Part shown: piece by piece, positions 33,808 through 48,232 of the stretch
How positions within the stretch are numbered: position 1 is the stretch's first letter
Layout: each line of letters starts with the position of its first letter
DNA from: Grifola frondosa
Taxonomy: Eukaryota; Basidiomycota; Agaricomycetes; Polyporales; Grifolaceae
NCBI GenBank assembly: GCA_001683735.1
Contig: LUGG01000009.1
Coordinates: forward strand, 1,054,001 to 1,118,000
DNA: 64,000 nucleotides
Direction: 5' to 3'
The notes under the pieces: generated by a model
Seen by the model: only the letters and a program-made list of their open reading frames with translations
What the model was told of the DNA's origin: nothing
The model's database searches: none
Program-made: the position numbers and the translations under genes

Positions 33808-35498
33808 ATGACCCCGGAGGTACCAGAGCCTAATACCCAGGAGCTCACTGTCACCTTCCAACCACCGTTATCACTCGATAGACAATGGTGGGTGCTCGAT
33901 GTGATGCGAAAGGAAAACGTCGTCGATGTACGCATATCATATACATCTGTCAGATCCGTGAAACTGATCGTCTAGTATAGCTATTAGATGTCGGCTGTGG
34001 ATGTGGCAGGCTTGTTCACTGCCTTTGCTTTCCTACATGGCGCCTGTCACCGCCGCCTCCCGCGGAGTGGCCAGAGGTCATATCGTTTTTCAAGGACTGT
34101 CCGCCTGATCCGAGCACGGCCACGATACACACAGGCAAGGTATACGCGGTTGATATCTCTGCCAGCGATTCCAAATGGTTAAGCGAAAGCATTCGCCCAT
34201 CGGCATCAGACTTCCCGGAACGCTTGCGCTGGGAGCCACTGGAGGTCAAAGTGTGGCAGGGCAGTCTAGATTCCGTGAACCCCGAGTTTGTCGGCTTCGA
34301 ATGTATATGCGCCATGGAAGTGTACGTACCACTCTTCTGTCGACCCATATTTGTAGCTCATACACTTGAAAAAAGGATCGAACACTTGCCAGAGGACGTC
34401 CTCGCAGATTTCGCACCGATTATGCTCGGCATTTACCACCCCCGTCTCCTCCTCATCACAACCCCCTCGTATACATACAACGCGCGGTTCACTGCCCCTA
34501 ACGCACCGCCCAGTGCTCGCAAGGGTTATCTGGATCCAACAGGCCGGACGTCCCGCATCTTCCGCCACTCCGATCACAAATTTGAGTGGACAATTGAGGA
34601 ATTCACGGAGTGGTGCAACACTGTCGCAGACGAGTGGGAATATGACGTCGAAGTCGGTGGCATCGGGACAGCATGTGAGAAGGACCCTTGGGGACGCGAG
34701 CTCGGTTATGCAAGCCAAACTGCTGCGTTCAAGCGGCGTGAGGGTCCCCAGTATGCACAGAGGCGGGAGAAGAGATGCCAGGACATCGGGATTCTTGACA
34801 GGGCGTCGAACCGCGACAGACATGAATTGCTGAAAACCCACCACGAGGATCCGCATGAGCAGGCTCAATCACCCAAATCGATAACAGAAATTGGCGAACT
34901 TGTAAAAGCCAGGATGGTGGAATGGCGAGAGCCCAAGGTCAAGATGCACGACTTGTGGTTCCAGAACGATATAGCGATAGCTTGCGGAGGTTGGCTGGAA
35001 CTACTTCCATACGCCGTGCACAAACAAAGTGCATTGACCCTACACAAGTCTTCGGACCGTTTGGATCAGTGGGAAGCAGAACTGGACGCCGCCCTTTGCC
35101 CAAATCCGAGGCGATACTGGCCTCTAGAGGATGAAGTGGTCGATGACGAGGAACTGTCTGAGATCAGCAGTGTGGAGGAGTCCGAAGGCAGTGAAACGGA
35201 ATCTCCTTGGGGAAAACCCGTGGATGGTTGGGATGAAACCGCATGGAGCGCGAGTTCAAACCACGTCGATTGGGGTACCGACGTAATGTCTTCATGGGTC
35301 ATACACGACGGAGGTGATGAGAGGGATGACGGATGGGGAACACAGGGCACGCATGACGATGAAGGCAATATCGAAAATGACGGACAGGATACCGATTTGC
35401 GCGAGGGGGAGGCGTTGTTCGATTGGACAGTGAAAGATACCACCAACTGGGATTTGGAACAGTATGAAACCAACAACGCGGACGAGATTGCTGAATAA
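33808..35498 (+). CDS. HEN1: Small RNA 3'-terminal 2'-O-methyltransferase HEN1
   Basis: Methylates the 2'-OH of the 3'-terminal nucleotide of small RNAs, protecting them from tailing and decay (HEN1/HENMT1 family). Exons 33808-33927, 33981-34321, 34376-35498. The Rossmann motif LLDVGCGCGRLVH (SAM binding) opens exon 2, VYAVDISASD is motif II, and CICAMEVIEHLPEDVL carries the Glu-Glu-His of the Mg2+ site. LLLITTPSYTYNARF and HSDHKFEWTIEEFTEWC follow, the latter being the hallmark HxDHxFEW.R/I.EF block. The C-terminal 200 residues are acidic and Trp-rich (SSWVIHDGGDERDDGWGTQG, FDWTVKDTTNWDLEQYETN) and unlike plant or animal HEN1. There is no N-terminal double-stranded RNA domain, so it is an animal-type length. 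The intron at 34322 splits the metal-site motif. Confidence 0.92.
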
Positions 35499-35691
35499 GT
35501 AGTACATGATACTTACTCGCTCGTTTCTTCATAGATATCGCCATTCCAGCGTGATAATGCAAGCATATATTATTACAATCGAAATCCTAGAATGCTTCTA
35601 AGATTTCAATTCAAAGCGGCCTGCTCGAATAAATTGACGACGCACCAAATAAGAAAATAGTCTCCTGTCAGAACCGCAAACCATTCCCAGC

Positions 35692-36021
35692 TCATTCCTC
35701 GACTAGCGATCTTCGTGGTCCTGAAGAGACAACGTGTGAGCCCAACTCACGACAAACACCGGTACCCAACAACACATACCCTCTAATGGGTGCACCTGAG
35801 CGAGGAAAGTGACCATCCACATCAGGTAACAGCAGCTCAAGGTCAACATGCAGCTTGTGCGAATCAACCTGGTTTCGCCATCGTTGTTACCTCACAGGTT
35901 CACGTATTGCATGAAACTCGACGTACGTTTGGTTAGCACCTTTGGGAGTGAAGAACCAGGCACATCCCATGAGACCGAGGATTATCACAAGGACGAAGAC
36001 TGCAGGGAGTGACGAAGACAT
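35692..36021 (-). CDS. VMA9: V-type ATPase subunit e
   Basis: Small two-span membrane subunit of the V0 sector of the vacuolar proton pump. Exons 36021-35927, 35868-35780, 35720-35692, together about 70 codons. MSSSLPAVFVLVIILGLMGC and AWFFTPKGANQT form the first span and the conserved PKG-NQT loop; LIRTSCMLTLSCCYLMWMVT followed by FLAQVHPLEGPRRS forms the second span and tail. The small three-exon gene is easy to miss by ORF search. Its stop is about 190 bp downstream of HEN1's on the opposite strand (convergent pair). No anomalies. Confidence 0.93.
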
Positions 36022-36281
36022 GGTTGCAATAGCCAACTAAAGACGAACAGCCTTTGCGGCAAGTGCACAAGCACCTCCTCTCGCTTACGTAAACATAGAT
36101 CTCAAATTCGTCTACCTATATATGTTTCATTCGTTGTATGCACGGATGTATCACAATAAAAATCTCCCCTCCAGCTCACAAGGCAGGCATCGCCAGAGAA
36201 AGGTGATCACACAATGTCATTATAGAACGTCCTCAACTGTTTAAGATACTTCACAACAACTCGAGTGTTAACAAGAATCAA

Positions 36282-38307
<2,026 letters not shown>

Positions 38308-38835
38308 TTTGATCAGTGACCGTGAGCGACGTGTTGCTCAACGTCGGCCGACTGAGAGAGTGGAAGAGGGGCAAAGGAGGCAGGAAAAGAATATTGGTGT
38401 GAAGATATAGCGCCGTAATTCAATTCTTTCATCGAACGATTCCCACCTTCCGAATTTAGACCCTGCCTCTGAAATTCGCTCCAGGTCTCTCTAGCTCCCT
38501 GAGGCCAGTTCAAATGTTTGTCTACTGCCCCAGTCCATGCATCCGCAAAAACATAAGGAGCCCATGAACGCACGTCGTAAGACGCGTATGTGTGATCATA
38601 TCGGTTTTTGTGGTGCCACAAGGCAAAGTGACCGAGACTATCGATGATTTCTCACACATACTGAGGATGCTGGGAACATCTCGACAGTGCAGAGCAGAGC
38701 AGAGCCCGAATCAACATATGGCAGCCTATTCTGCATGATTAACTAAATCCAAAGTACATGAATCATTATAAGACGTCTATCATCTCACTGTCACAGACAG
38801 ATGTGGTCGAACGCCAATTTCGAGTTTGTCTAACT
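38308..38835. other. Intergenic interval between ERG11 and the exonuclease gene
   Basis: About 530 bp holding the ERG11 upstream region and the 3' end of the exonuclease gene. A minus-strand open stretch at 38313-38621 has no family similarity and overlaps the expected ERG11 5' UTR. Nothing else recognised. Confidence 0.55.
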
Positions 38836-41715
38836 TCACCGGGATAACCTCCCTATGTCCCACTGGTCATCGGTATTGATGTCATTGAGCGTCGCCTTCA
38901 ACCCCAGCTGCGGTAAAAACACTTGCAGCTGGTGAGTAGACGTCCGCCAATCTAGCATGACATTCCCAGAGCTCTGAGCGATTAGTGAGTCCAGCGGGTT
39001 AGGCTCGTCGCGGTGTGCGCCCATCTCCCATTCGGCAATCCACCGCTGCAAGAACCTCATCGCCCAGAAGTTGTTCTGCACCATCTGCATCCTCCTAGTT
39101 TTGCTCTCATGCATACCGAGATTGTCAGCGAAGCGCCGTAGCCAATCCTCCGAGAACAGGGGGGAAGACGGCTGCGAGGGTGACAGTAGCGCATGTTTGA
39201 TTTGCCAGTGCGCTATCATGTCGCAAAAGCGACGCAGTGGAGATGTCACTCGAGTATAACCTTCGCCATCGGGAACGCCCAACAAGGAGTGAGCGGCGGG
39301 GATGAGATCGTATCGTGAACCCGGGCTGATGATACCCAACTTGACGGCGGTGTGGTAAGGTGCATAGCCGTTCTCGTCACGGCTAGCCATCAAAAGCTCC
39401 ATCCCTCCTTGAACTTCAGTCTGCATTTGTGCGACGCTTCGACGAATAGCGGGGATCCCGCGATCCCTGAAGAAGCGCGAGGCTACTCGAGAGGCCGACT
39501 TCATACATTCCGCCACGATTTGTCGAGAGCCGCTCTCCTGCACAGCCATCTCCTGAACCATATATGTCATCTGCGGAAAGCCACTGAACCGTGAGGGTCT
39601 CGACGTTCCCAGGAGCTCGAAAGTGGGTTTCGGGTCAATAGACATGGTCACCGATCCTATGGTGAATGTAAACGCGCCATTTTGAACACGCTCGTCGACA
39701 AGCTTGCGAGTGACCTTCCGCAAAAGTGACAGATCCTCCATAGTGGTCGAATCATACTTGGGCGTTTGGAGTTGTCCTGAAGCGTTGGGATTGCCGAAAG
39801 GATAGCTGATAGCGACAGGAGGAAGGCCCATGGCGGCATCGACATCGTCATATCGGAGTTGCTTAACATTTCTGACAAGCCCTGCCCTGACTTTGTAATC
39901 GACGATTTCCCCCTCCTCATTGACCTTCATGCTGAACGACATGACATTTTCCGGCTGGCCAGACTGGCTGGCATAACCTAAGCTCATGCGCTCGAATATC
40001 TCGCCGCGAGGTAACATAGGAATCGTACGATCAACGAAGTAGTAGGTCTCCAGCTGTCGGTAGGCCTGCTGAGATAACGCATGCGTAGGAGGGAGAATCG
40101 CCGTAGGATCGGCGACATGAACGTGTAGCCAGGTGAAACCGGGCTCGGAAGGGATTCTCTCAATGGAGACGCCATCGTCTAGTTCTTCGGCATGTACATC
40201 GTCGATTACATAGACGGGAAGCCTGCCAAAGTCGTGACGAATAGATTCGGCAATATCATGAGCATAGAATTCGCCAGGACCAAAGGGTGCGGCTACAGGA
40301 GAGTTCGAGATGGAGGTAGTTGTCAATTTGATCTGTTTGGTCTGCTGCGCGACCACACCTGTCATGGGTAAGTTGATGTCGAGCTCGCGGGTGGCGACAT
40401 CTTCCCATGGAGCGATGACTCCCGTATCGTTAAGGAGGTTGAGAACCATGATATCGTTGACATCTCCTTCGTACATGTTGATCCTCTTCAAGATGTAAGC
40501 CTGGGACACGATGTATGCGTCTTTTTGGATGGTTCGCCTTGTGCGAAGAGAATCTTGGAAGTACCGGAGGATCAAGAGGTCGGTGCTAGTAAAGTCGAAA
40601 TCTTTCATCGGCTGACGGGAAGGTTGGTCGGACCAAGTCTGTGATGCATTCCTCCGGGACGCCGCGATAATTTTTTTCATCTTTGAGATGAAAGCTTCCA
40701 ACCTAACGTCCTTCCTATATATCATTTCGTCGACCATTTGCATGGCCTTCAAGTGCGACTGAGGTCGTATCCAGAAACATTGTCGAGCTAAAAAGTTGGT
40801 ACCTTCCGCTACGAATTCTCGATGTCGTTGGAATAAGAACTGGTGAACGGCCAGAATGGTGATGACGGGAATGGTCTCCCCTTTCTTGACGAGAGATGTG
40901 GCAGCTTCATACGTAGTAACTTGTTTCCATTCATCCGGGTTTGAAGATTTTAGTTGGTCGTAGATCGTGGCTAATCTGGACGAGACGCGGGTGTATTCGC
41001 GTTCAAATTGCTTCTCGAACGCCTTTAGACGTCTAAGAACCTGGACTCGACCTGCAACTTCCTGATCATTGACTGCGATGGGATGCATACCACATTTCCT
41101 GACGATATCTTTGTCGATGAAGGAAGGTATCATGAACATGATATCTGCTTCGACATTGGACACTATTTCTCCGTGAAAGCTGAGGACGTGAACGAGCCAT
41201 TTGCCACCAGTAGGAAGACTGAAGAGAACGACCCCGCGTATAGTTATCTCATTTCTGGAGAAACGGCATTCAGATACCTTTAACTATCGGCTTGACAGGA
41301 CACAAAAGACGCACCTTCGCATTTCAACAAATGTCCCCGCTGGTATGCGCTCCTTCTGAGCTTTGCCAAGCTGATACAGATTATTCTCGAAACTCTCATC
41401 CTCTCCGACGGCGATAGACTGGAACTGAAGTTTCTCCGTCGAAGCGGGAACACTGCGATTCTGTGCAGCCTTGACGTCAGAGGTGATCTTCTTGTTTATT
41501 TGACCCTTCGTATCAGCCGAACGCCATCCAACCTTCCCACTCTGCGTGGCTGCCATCTTCATAACCTGGTTGGCTTCTCCTTTCATGTGCCGGTACTCCT
41601 CAGGAGGAATGCGGGCATTCTGAGGAACTTTTCGCTTGGGAATGATGGAGGCATGTCGAATATGGGAACTACAACAGGGGATGTCGGGAAGACATTGGAG
41701 TCCGAGACGATGCAT
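38836..41715 (-). CDS. Mitochondrial RNase II-family 3'-5' exoribonuclease (DSS1 / Cyt-4-like)
   Basis: RNB-domain exonuclease, probably the nuclease of the mitochondrial degradosome (yeast Dss1, Neurospora CYT-4). Exons 41715-41315 and 41254-38836, about 940 residues. The N-terminus has MHRLGLQCLPDIPCCSSHIR, basic and Ser-rich, fitting mitochondrial import. The RNB core starts near AHDIAESIRHDFGRLPVYVI; DDVHAEELDDGVSIERIP carries the metal-binding aspartates. It continues through TWLHVHVADPTAILPPTHAL, FVDRTIPMLPRGEIFERMSL, YTRVTSPLRRFCDMIAHWQI (conserved YTRVTSPLRR) and ends with an S1-like region. The first exon was joined by AG|A in EMRRNEITIRG. An adjacent plus-strand nuclear protein gene starts 234 bp away, so the promoters are shared. 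Confidence 0.88.
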
Positions 41716-41948
41716 ACGAGATCAAGAGTGCGGAAGATAATGACGACGGAATGATTTGAGAGGTAGTAGGTCGTTGTCCGAGACGCGCGCTGTGCAGACA
41801 GATAAACCCAAAATTTGGGAGCACGCATGATCGGACGCCACGTGCGTACCGATTCACGTCGATCTACAGATTCCAACAGTACTGAATTAGTTTGAGCAAT
41901 CTTTGTACCTATCCTCAGTGCTGCTATCTTCGCTTTATACCGCGCAAA

Positions 41949-43008
41949 ATGTTCAAACGGGTAGAAAAACGTCGTAGGAAACAGGAGGAAGAGGAGGAGC
42001 TCGGATTGAATGAAGAGATGAAGGAGGTCCTCGGCATGCATGACACCGACACGGATGAATCATCCAGCTCAGAGGACGAGTCTGAGGATGAACATCTGGA
42101 CGTTCTCGATACTGAAGATGGCGAGCGTGAAGACAAGGAAGCGGAGGAGGAGGAGGGCTTGGGTGAAGAACCTGAAGATGACATGGATGAGGAGAGCGAC
42201 CGCGACGACGAACCGCCGATTTCTATCGCTGAAGCTATCCGAAACCCGCTATACACTATATCTCTGGAGTCAGACGTGAAGGCATGCATCGTCTGTCCAG
42301 GCAAGCTGCTTAAAAACACTATCATGTGCGATGTACACAAAGCCTCTCATGTACGTTCTTTCACTGCCAATTTCCCGCTTTTTGTTGCGACTAACGTCAT
42401 ATTGAACGTATAGGCGCATTGCCGTCGATTCGCTACATTTAGTGCGCTTGCTCGTAACGCAGATCCAGAGGCCGACGTACGAGATCTTGTCGGGACGGAA
42501 AGTGTGCCCGCGGTGACGAAAAGTACGTCAGGGACGCTTTCAAAACGAGCAGAAAAAAAGGTATGTTTCCAATGTTCTATCGTGCTTTCATAACTTACAA
42601 TTGCTGCAGAAAGCGAAACAAGTTGCGATCAGAGCTAAACGCGAGATGCAAAAGGTGATGAAGGCGAAGGCAAAGGCGAAGAAGGAGGCTAAGGCCAAGT
42701 CCATGGAATCCGCAGACATTGCGTCTCCCGAAGCTAAGTTTGGATCTACCCCACCAAAGAAGAAACGCAAGGTGGACGATGCGAACGAAGGGTCGGTATC
42801 ATTGCTTCTGCCGCTTAAAAGTCTCAAGGACGGCTCGCAAAAGAAATCGACTGTAGTCAAACAGCGGTCGCGGCCCACGCTCTCTGGGACAGATCTTGCC
42901 AAACGTCAGGATCGATCTACAAACGTTGAATTGAAGCCAAGTGCCAAGGCGAGCGAGGCCAAGGAAAGAACAAGAAAAAAACGATTTAGCAAAGGCGCTG
43001 CGAGTTGA
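41949..43008 (+). CDS. Nuclear charged protein with a CxxC...CxxH segment, unknown function
   Basis: Three exons, 41949-42350, 42414-42560, 42610-43008, about 315 residues. An acidic N-terminal region (DESSSSEDESEDEHLDVLD and further Glu/Asp runs) is followed by a small potential metal-binding patch CIVCPGKLLKNTIMCDVHKA, then a Lys/Ala-rich helix KREMQKVMKAKAKAKKEAKA and a basic cluster PPKKKRKV, which is identical to the classical SV40-type nuclear localisation signal, and a basic C-terminus. The composition resembles nucleolar ribosome-biogenesis factors, but no specific family was recognised. The conserved reading across both introns and the reasonable splice sites support a real gene. Confidence 0.75.
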
Positions 43009-43164
43009 TGATTGCATTAGATTTCTGCAGCTATTGCACTCATGCCATTATGGAGCAGATACCCTCTAATACGATGAATTGAAGTCCACGGAAGTACAAT
43101 CAATAAGTAAAAAAGTAAAGAGCGAAGTAGATGCATAATAACATAAAGAGTAAAAACAAGTTTA

Positions 43165-45250
43165 TCATCTCAGGCTTTGCATAACGGCATCCGTCATCTG
43201 AAGAACCTGTGCAGGGTTCAGCCACGAAAGATTAGATAAGAAATGTATATTGCTTGCCTGGTGGATATCTGGCCGCTCCTGTGGGTTAACCTTTAACATG
43301 CTGTCAATCAGATTCTTCAAGCCTTGTGAGTATGCCGAACTAGGATGCTTGTACTGCGCGTTCATGACCGCCATCGCTATCGAGCCTCCCTGCTCCGTTG
43401 TCTGAGTGTTCTCAAATGGCGAGTGTGAGTAGGCAAGTGCAAAGAGCGTACAACCCAGGGACTGCCACACCAGGACATTCAGAATAGCTAGCACAATATT
43501 AAAGCCGCAATAAACGTACCCAAATGTCGACCTTCTCGTCGAGCGTGACACCCGTCTTGACATCGAAAAGTTCGGGCGCGCGGTACGCCATTGTACATTG
43601 TCAGCCGCTATATCCTGTGATGAAGTCAATACTCAGATTTAGTTAACTCCAAGTGAGTCGCACTTGTTGTAGCAAGGCTTGAGATCGGTTCTCGATTTTG
43701 ATGTGGGCCTTCATCGTGCTCCCGAAGTCCATCAATATAGGTTGACCGTCATCCGCAATCATGACATTTCTTCACGACGAATAGCAAGGTTAGTCATGGT
43801 ATTAGTCATAATAAGCGCACATACCCAGGTTTCATATCACGATGCGCAAATGGCACCAGCTCTGTTTGACTGGGGTCGGAGTGTCCATTCGCCCCACTGT
43901 GTTGCATCTGAGAAAGTTCTTCGTCGCCATCGAATACAACCTCGTTGTTCGGATTATTCTTCGTCATGAGGGGTACAGTGGAGCTGCCTCCAGGACCGTG
44001 GTATGAATATCCACCCTCAGAGTCTCCTTCCGGATGAGGGAACATTTCTTCATCCTCTGAATGCCGGGGGTAACGTCACGAGGTCGGGCAGAGGATGACT
44101 GGTCTTCGCGCGAGGGAAATGGCTCAGAACGCGACCCTATAGGTGCGCGATAGTCGTGCATCGCACGTATGGCTTCGCACGTCCCTTTGAATAACCGCAG
44201 CATCTCCAGCTCGGAGAAGTGGTTGCCGTTGATCGAATTTGCATTTATGGCATCTTGCAAATTGCCCCGCTTGAGAAAGGTGAGCGAGAGTACCAGTTAT
44301 TACAAGAAAAGCGTACCTTATACAGAGGGAGGAAGAGGTAAACAATCTGGCCGTCTCCGTTGGGATCTTGAACGACGGCGGAGTCCTGGCGTAGGTCAGC
44401 AGTGTCCGCAACCTCGATCGTTGGAAACATGTTCATAGCATCATTAAACCCCTTCTCCCCAACGATACACTAAGCATATTGCGGAGGCAGCACAGGGCAT
44501 ATTCACGAATATAATCCCTAAGTGGTCTTTGAGACGGTGAAATGTTCCATCGGACATGATCCAACAGAACTCGCAATGGTGTCACAAGTTTGACACCATG
44601 CTCAATAAAATAGACACAGCACATATTCTCTGGACTTCATCTCAAAGCAGAGAAAATCCAAAAAACATGTATTGTGGTTGTGCTGTCTGTCCAATATGGT
44701 TATGCGCCCGACGTCCGTCAACTATCGTGCCTATCAAACATTTCATACTCAAGAAGATATACGCACAAGAATACGTATGATGTTTGGATGTCTACATCCC
44801 GTTAGCGTTGAATTTAGATGAAATGGACAATGTTCGACTCACTTGAACCGCCTGTATGCCTCCACCTCGCGCATAGCCTGTCTTACATCCTCGCTTCCGC
44901 TAGGACAACGTATCTTCTTCAAGGCAAATTGCCTCTGACGTAGTCAACTTCCCAGATGAGTTGTGAACTACTTAGCGCAATTGTGAGACATACCCCACTA
45001 TGCTCGTCCTGAGCCAGATACACAAAAGAAAATCCACCCTCTCCTAGGACCTTAATGATCTTGACTTCAACGCACTAACATTAACTAGGGCCACAGAACC
45101 TGGTAGCTGTAGGCAGTACTGACATGTTCGTCCATTGATCTTCACCTTGGCGGACTGTTGACAGATACATGAAGACAGTGCCCAAAAGGCATCCTTCAGC
45201 TGGAACTTGAGGCTTTCTACAGAATGAAGCAATTGAGGAGGCAAAGCCAT
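43165..45250 (-). CDS. ENV7: Serine/threonine kinase of the STK16 / ENV7 (NAK) family
   Basis: Membrane-associated, palmitoylated kinase of Golgi/vacuole (yeast Env7, human STK16). Ten exons: 45250-45124, 45064-44994, 44934-about 44843, 44791-44767 (25 nt), 44385-44317, 44269-43825, 43769-43664, 43614-43520, 43461-43258, 43206-43165. N-terminus MALPPQLLHSVESLKFQLKD with CICQQ cysteines; IKVLGEGGFSFVYLAQDEHS (Gly loop), RQFALKKIRCPSG (catalytic Lys), HRDMKPGNVMIADDGQPILM with DFGS, then the activation segment and KVDIW|SLGCTLFALAYSHSP. Two frame breaks: a missing T near 43597-43600 (DN-CTMAYRAPELFD) and one missing C at the five-base run 44066-44070, before SEDEEMFPHPEGDSEG. The last intron starts GC (CAG|GCAAGC) and is a multiple of three. 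Intron 44766-44386 is unusually long at about 380 nt. Confidence 0.88.
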
Positions 45251-45454
45251 GAAGTGAAGGTAGTAGTTACAAGTCAAGTCGTGGCAGCGCGATGCGCGAC
45301 GCGTGCACGTGCATCGCCTCCGCAGCTCTGCGGACGCGGTCTGCACGCGCCGCGGTACGCGTTTCCACTAACCGGTGCGCTTCACGCGCATGCGTAGCTG
45401 TTGCGAACGGAGGCGTTCCATGGTGATAAACAAAATTTTAAAGAAAATGTGTAT

Positions 45455-47981
45455 TTAGTCTTCAAAACCCATCTCTCGATCCCTCTTCGCGCGCCGCAGC
45501 GCATCCCGCTCCTCTGAAGTCATACTGTACCATCCATCAACACTATCCTCCAACTCCATCTCCCATTTCTCCTCCAGTTCAATCTGTTTCTTCGTCTTCT
45601 TCGGCGGGGGGACGGGGTGGCGGCGGTGGCGGAGTACGACGGTTTGGGTGCAAAGGCGCAATACGCTTGAGAGCGCTCCGCGAGGATTTCAGATACGGAG
45701 AATACGTGGGCTTCGATGAAGCAAACGGTGAGCCAGGCAGAGAATTGACTTTGCGTATGAGCTCCGACATTGGCGTCGACCTTCCGGAGGCTATCGAGTA
45801 TGCACGATTTGAGGTGCTGAATTTCGATGCTGAAGGAGTCGACGGAAGCCCCGAGGAAGAAGATGCAGCCAATACGGAGTTGTCGGTGGCTGCGGGCTCA
45901 TCGTTCTCCTGCGAGTAGAAATTTTCACAAAACAAGAAGAGGACAATGGTATAGATTTACGTACTTTAGACGAACCCGATTTTGCTTGAGATTTTCTTTC
46001 TTTTTTCTCGGTAGCGTCCGGTGGAGGTTCTTTGGCTGGCGACGAATTAAACATCGACGCGGAAATGTCGGCAGCGTTCCCTTCGTCCTCATCAGATAGA
46101 ACAATAGCTCGTTGTTTCCCCTTCCTCTTCGAGGTGCTGATCGCGCTCTTGTCAGCATTGTCCTCCGTTACTCGCGGTGGAGCCTTCTGGTGTGAGGTTG
46201 GAATGTCTGAGTCCGTTACCTTCTTTCCCGTGCCTCTGCTCCTGTCCTTCGTGTGAACTATGGCAGGATCTGAGTCGGACACAATGCCAGTTCCGTCACC
46301 TGCATCGCGGCTGGAGGCAGGAATTAAAGGAGGCGGCATCAGACGACTATCGCGATCTTCGTCTGAATCGTCTACGTATTCTTTGCTTGTCGGGGGTTTC
46401 GCTTTCCCATTCGCTTTGGCCTTCTCCACCTTGCTCTTCTTCGACTTCGGGGTATCCGCGGTAGCTTCTCCGTCTTTCTGGAGCTCCTTCGCCTTTCTAC
46501 CTTTCTTCTTCGGCGGCGGCTTCGTCTTCGTCTTCGCCGAAGCGTCACCATTCCAGTCGCTATCGTCGTCGTCGTCCAATTTCCTCTTCTTGGCCTTTGT
46601 GCTTGACTTAGATTCGAAATCAGCGTCCCAGTCATCGTCACCATCGTTCTTGTTCTTCCTGCGTGGTTTGGGCTTGACATTTGCCTCTACGAATAATCCA
46701 TCTCGATCGTTGTCCTTCTCTTTCCCCGCAGCAGGTATGCGAATGGTAGGCCGCGGCTCCTCCGAAATACCCTTTGACTTCTTTGTTGGCTGAGTTTCAG
46801 GCACGAAGTCTGACAAAGGCGATGAGGGGGCAAAGAACGTAGGTGGAGGGGCCCTCGACGCCTCCGGGGGCTGCTGCCTACCTGCTGTGGAGATCTCGTC
46901 CAACTCATCCCAAGTGCCAGCAGCAGAGACACGGGGATTCCTTTTACGTTTCCGCATCGTTGTGGGCAATGGGGACGACAAAGGTGAGATATCGCCAAAA
47001 ACGGGCGGAGTAGAAATGGGTGCTGTTGCAGTAGATGGAAGCGGGGGATCCGAAGGAGGAAGGGGTGAGCCGAGATTGAGTGAAACGTCAGATGTGAGGA
47101 CCGGAAGAGTAGGTTGTTCTGAGTATTCCCTCAGACTTTCGATATCTGTCGATGTATGCGCGATTTTCCGGCGTTTGGGGGAGTTTCGTTTCGTAACCTG
47201 CTTTCTTCCCTTGAACGGAGGAAGCAATGCTAGCTCGTCATCATCTGAAGATATGTCTATGATATCCTCGACTGGTGGCTTCGCTTGCGCTGACGTGCGC
47301 GAACGGGAACGGAGCTTGGCGCGGTCTGCGATATCCTCTGTGTAAAGATCTATCTCATCTTCAACAGATACCTTGGTCCTCTTGCGTGCAGAACTCGTGC
47401 TACCGAAAGGCGATATGGCCGGAGCACCGTCTTGCCTCGTGTCATGATGAGGGGAGCGTGGATGAGAGTCTGAAGACTTATCAGTGAAGGTCTGTATGAC
47501 CGATGGCAACGCCACAGGATGGGATGAAATAGATGTCTCGATCGTAGACGACACAGCGCTTGACGATGCGACGTTCGAGATACAGCTATTGGCAGCCGCA
47601 GCCTTAGCGCCTTTATACGCTGGGCGAGGTCTGGGACGGGGTTTAGCACTAGACGTTGTTGATGCAGTAGAGATCGCAGATAAATCTCCAGCCGCAGGCT
47701 TTATGTTGACCACGGCAGCTCGAGCAGTGGGTGTGAAGGAAGATATATCCGAGGCAGTGGGATGCAACATATCGGTTGCATTTTGAATGGATGAACCTAT
47801 ACGAGGTCGTGTCTTTTCGCAAAAATATCATTTGACTGTGCTTACTTCGGATGGTAGTCTGTACTACATTATGTTGGGGTGGGTAACGGAGACCTGAACC
47901 AGCGCGCAAAACATTGACATCCATCAGCAAGGCATCCTCCTCCTCACTGTCCGCAACAACTTCGTCGTCAAAAGAAACCAT
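45455..47981 (-). CDS. Large disordered nuclear protein, unknown function
   Basis: About 760 residues in three exons, 47981-47846, 47796-45965, 45908-45455. Start MVSFDDEVVADSEEEDALLM. The middle is low complexity, with repeated Ser/Pro stretches, acidic DISSDDDE and DDDWDADFES blocks and Lys-rich KKRKLDDDDDSDWNGDASAK and KKKGRKAKELQ patches that look like nuclear localisation signals. The C-terminus is the best conserved-looking part: KKTKKQIELEEKWEMELEDS and VDGWYSMTSEERDALRRAKR, ending DREMGFED. That end lies in a different frame from PLHPNRRTPPPPPPRPP just before it; one missing C/G in the six-base run 45606-45611 explains it. No domain was recognised. Probably chromatin or DNA-repair related, but this is a guess from composition. 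Confidence 0.7.
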
Positions 47982-48232
47982 ATCGCGAGGAAGAGCAGTT
48001 TAGGGCACACCGTAGCGGGATGTATCGAATGTATACGGATACAGAACCGTCTTTGTTGGATTCGGTGGCGACAAGCAGACTAGTCACCTCTCACGTGCGC
48101 GTACGTTGTTTACGCGTCACGATCATCACATGACCGTGTTGTCGCGCTCGTCACGCATGAGCACGGCGTCTCTGTCACTCACTGCTTAAGGCTTGCTTGA
48201 CTCCTGAGACGTACGTAAGTAGCTTGAGAACG

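Noticed and set aside
41583..42041. Minus-strand open frame upstream of the exonuclease gene
   Set aside because: Overlaps the start of the plus-strand nuclear protein gene and lacks similarity; the exonuclease N-terminus at 41715 already carries a plausible presequence.
46260..46793. Plus-strand open frame with a hydrophobic Phe/Ser-rich translation resembling a membrane protein
   Set aside because: Complement of Lys/Glu-rich coding DNA on the minus strand, which always looks Phe/Leu/Ser-rich; no splice or start support.
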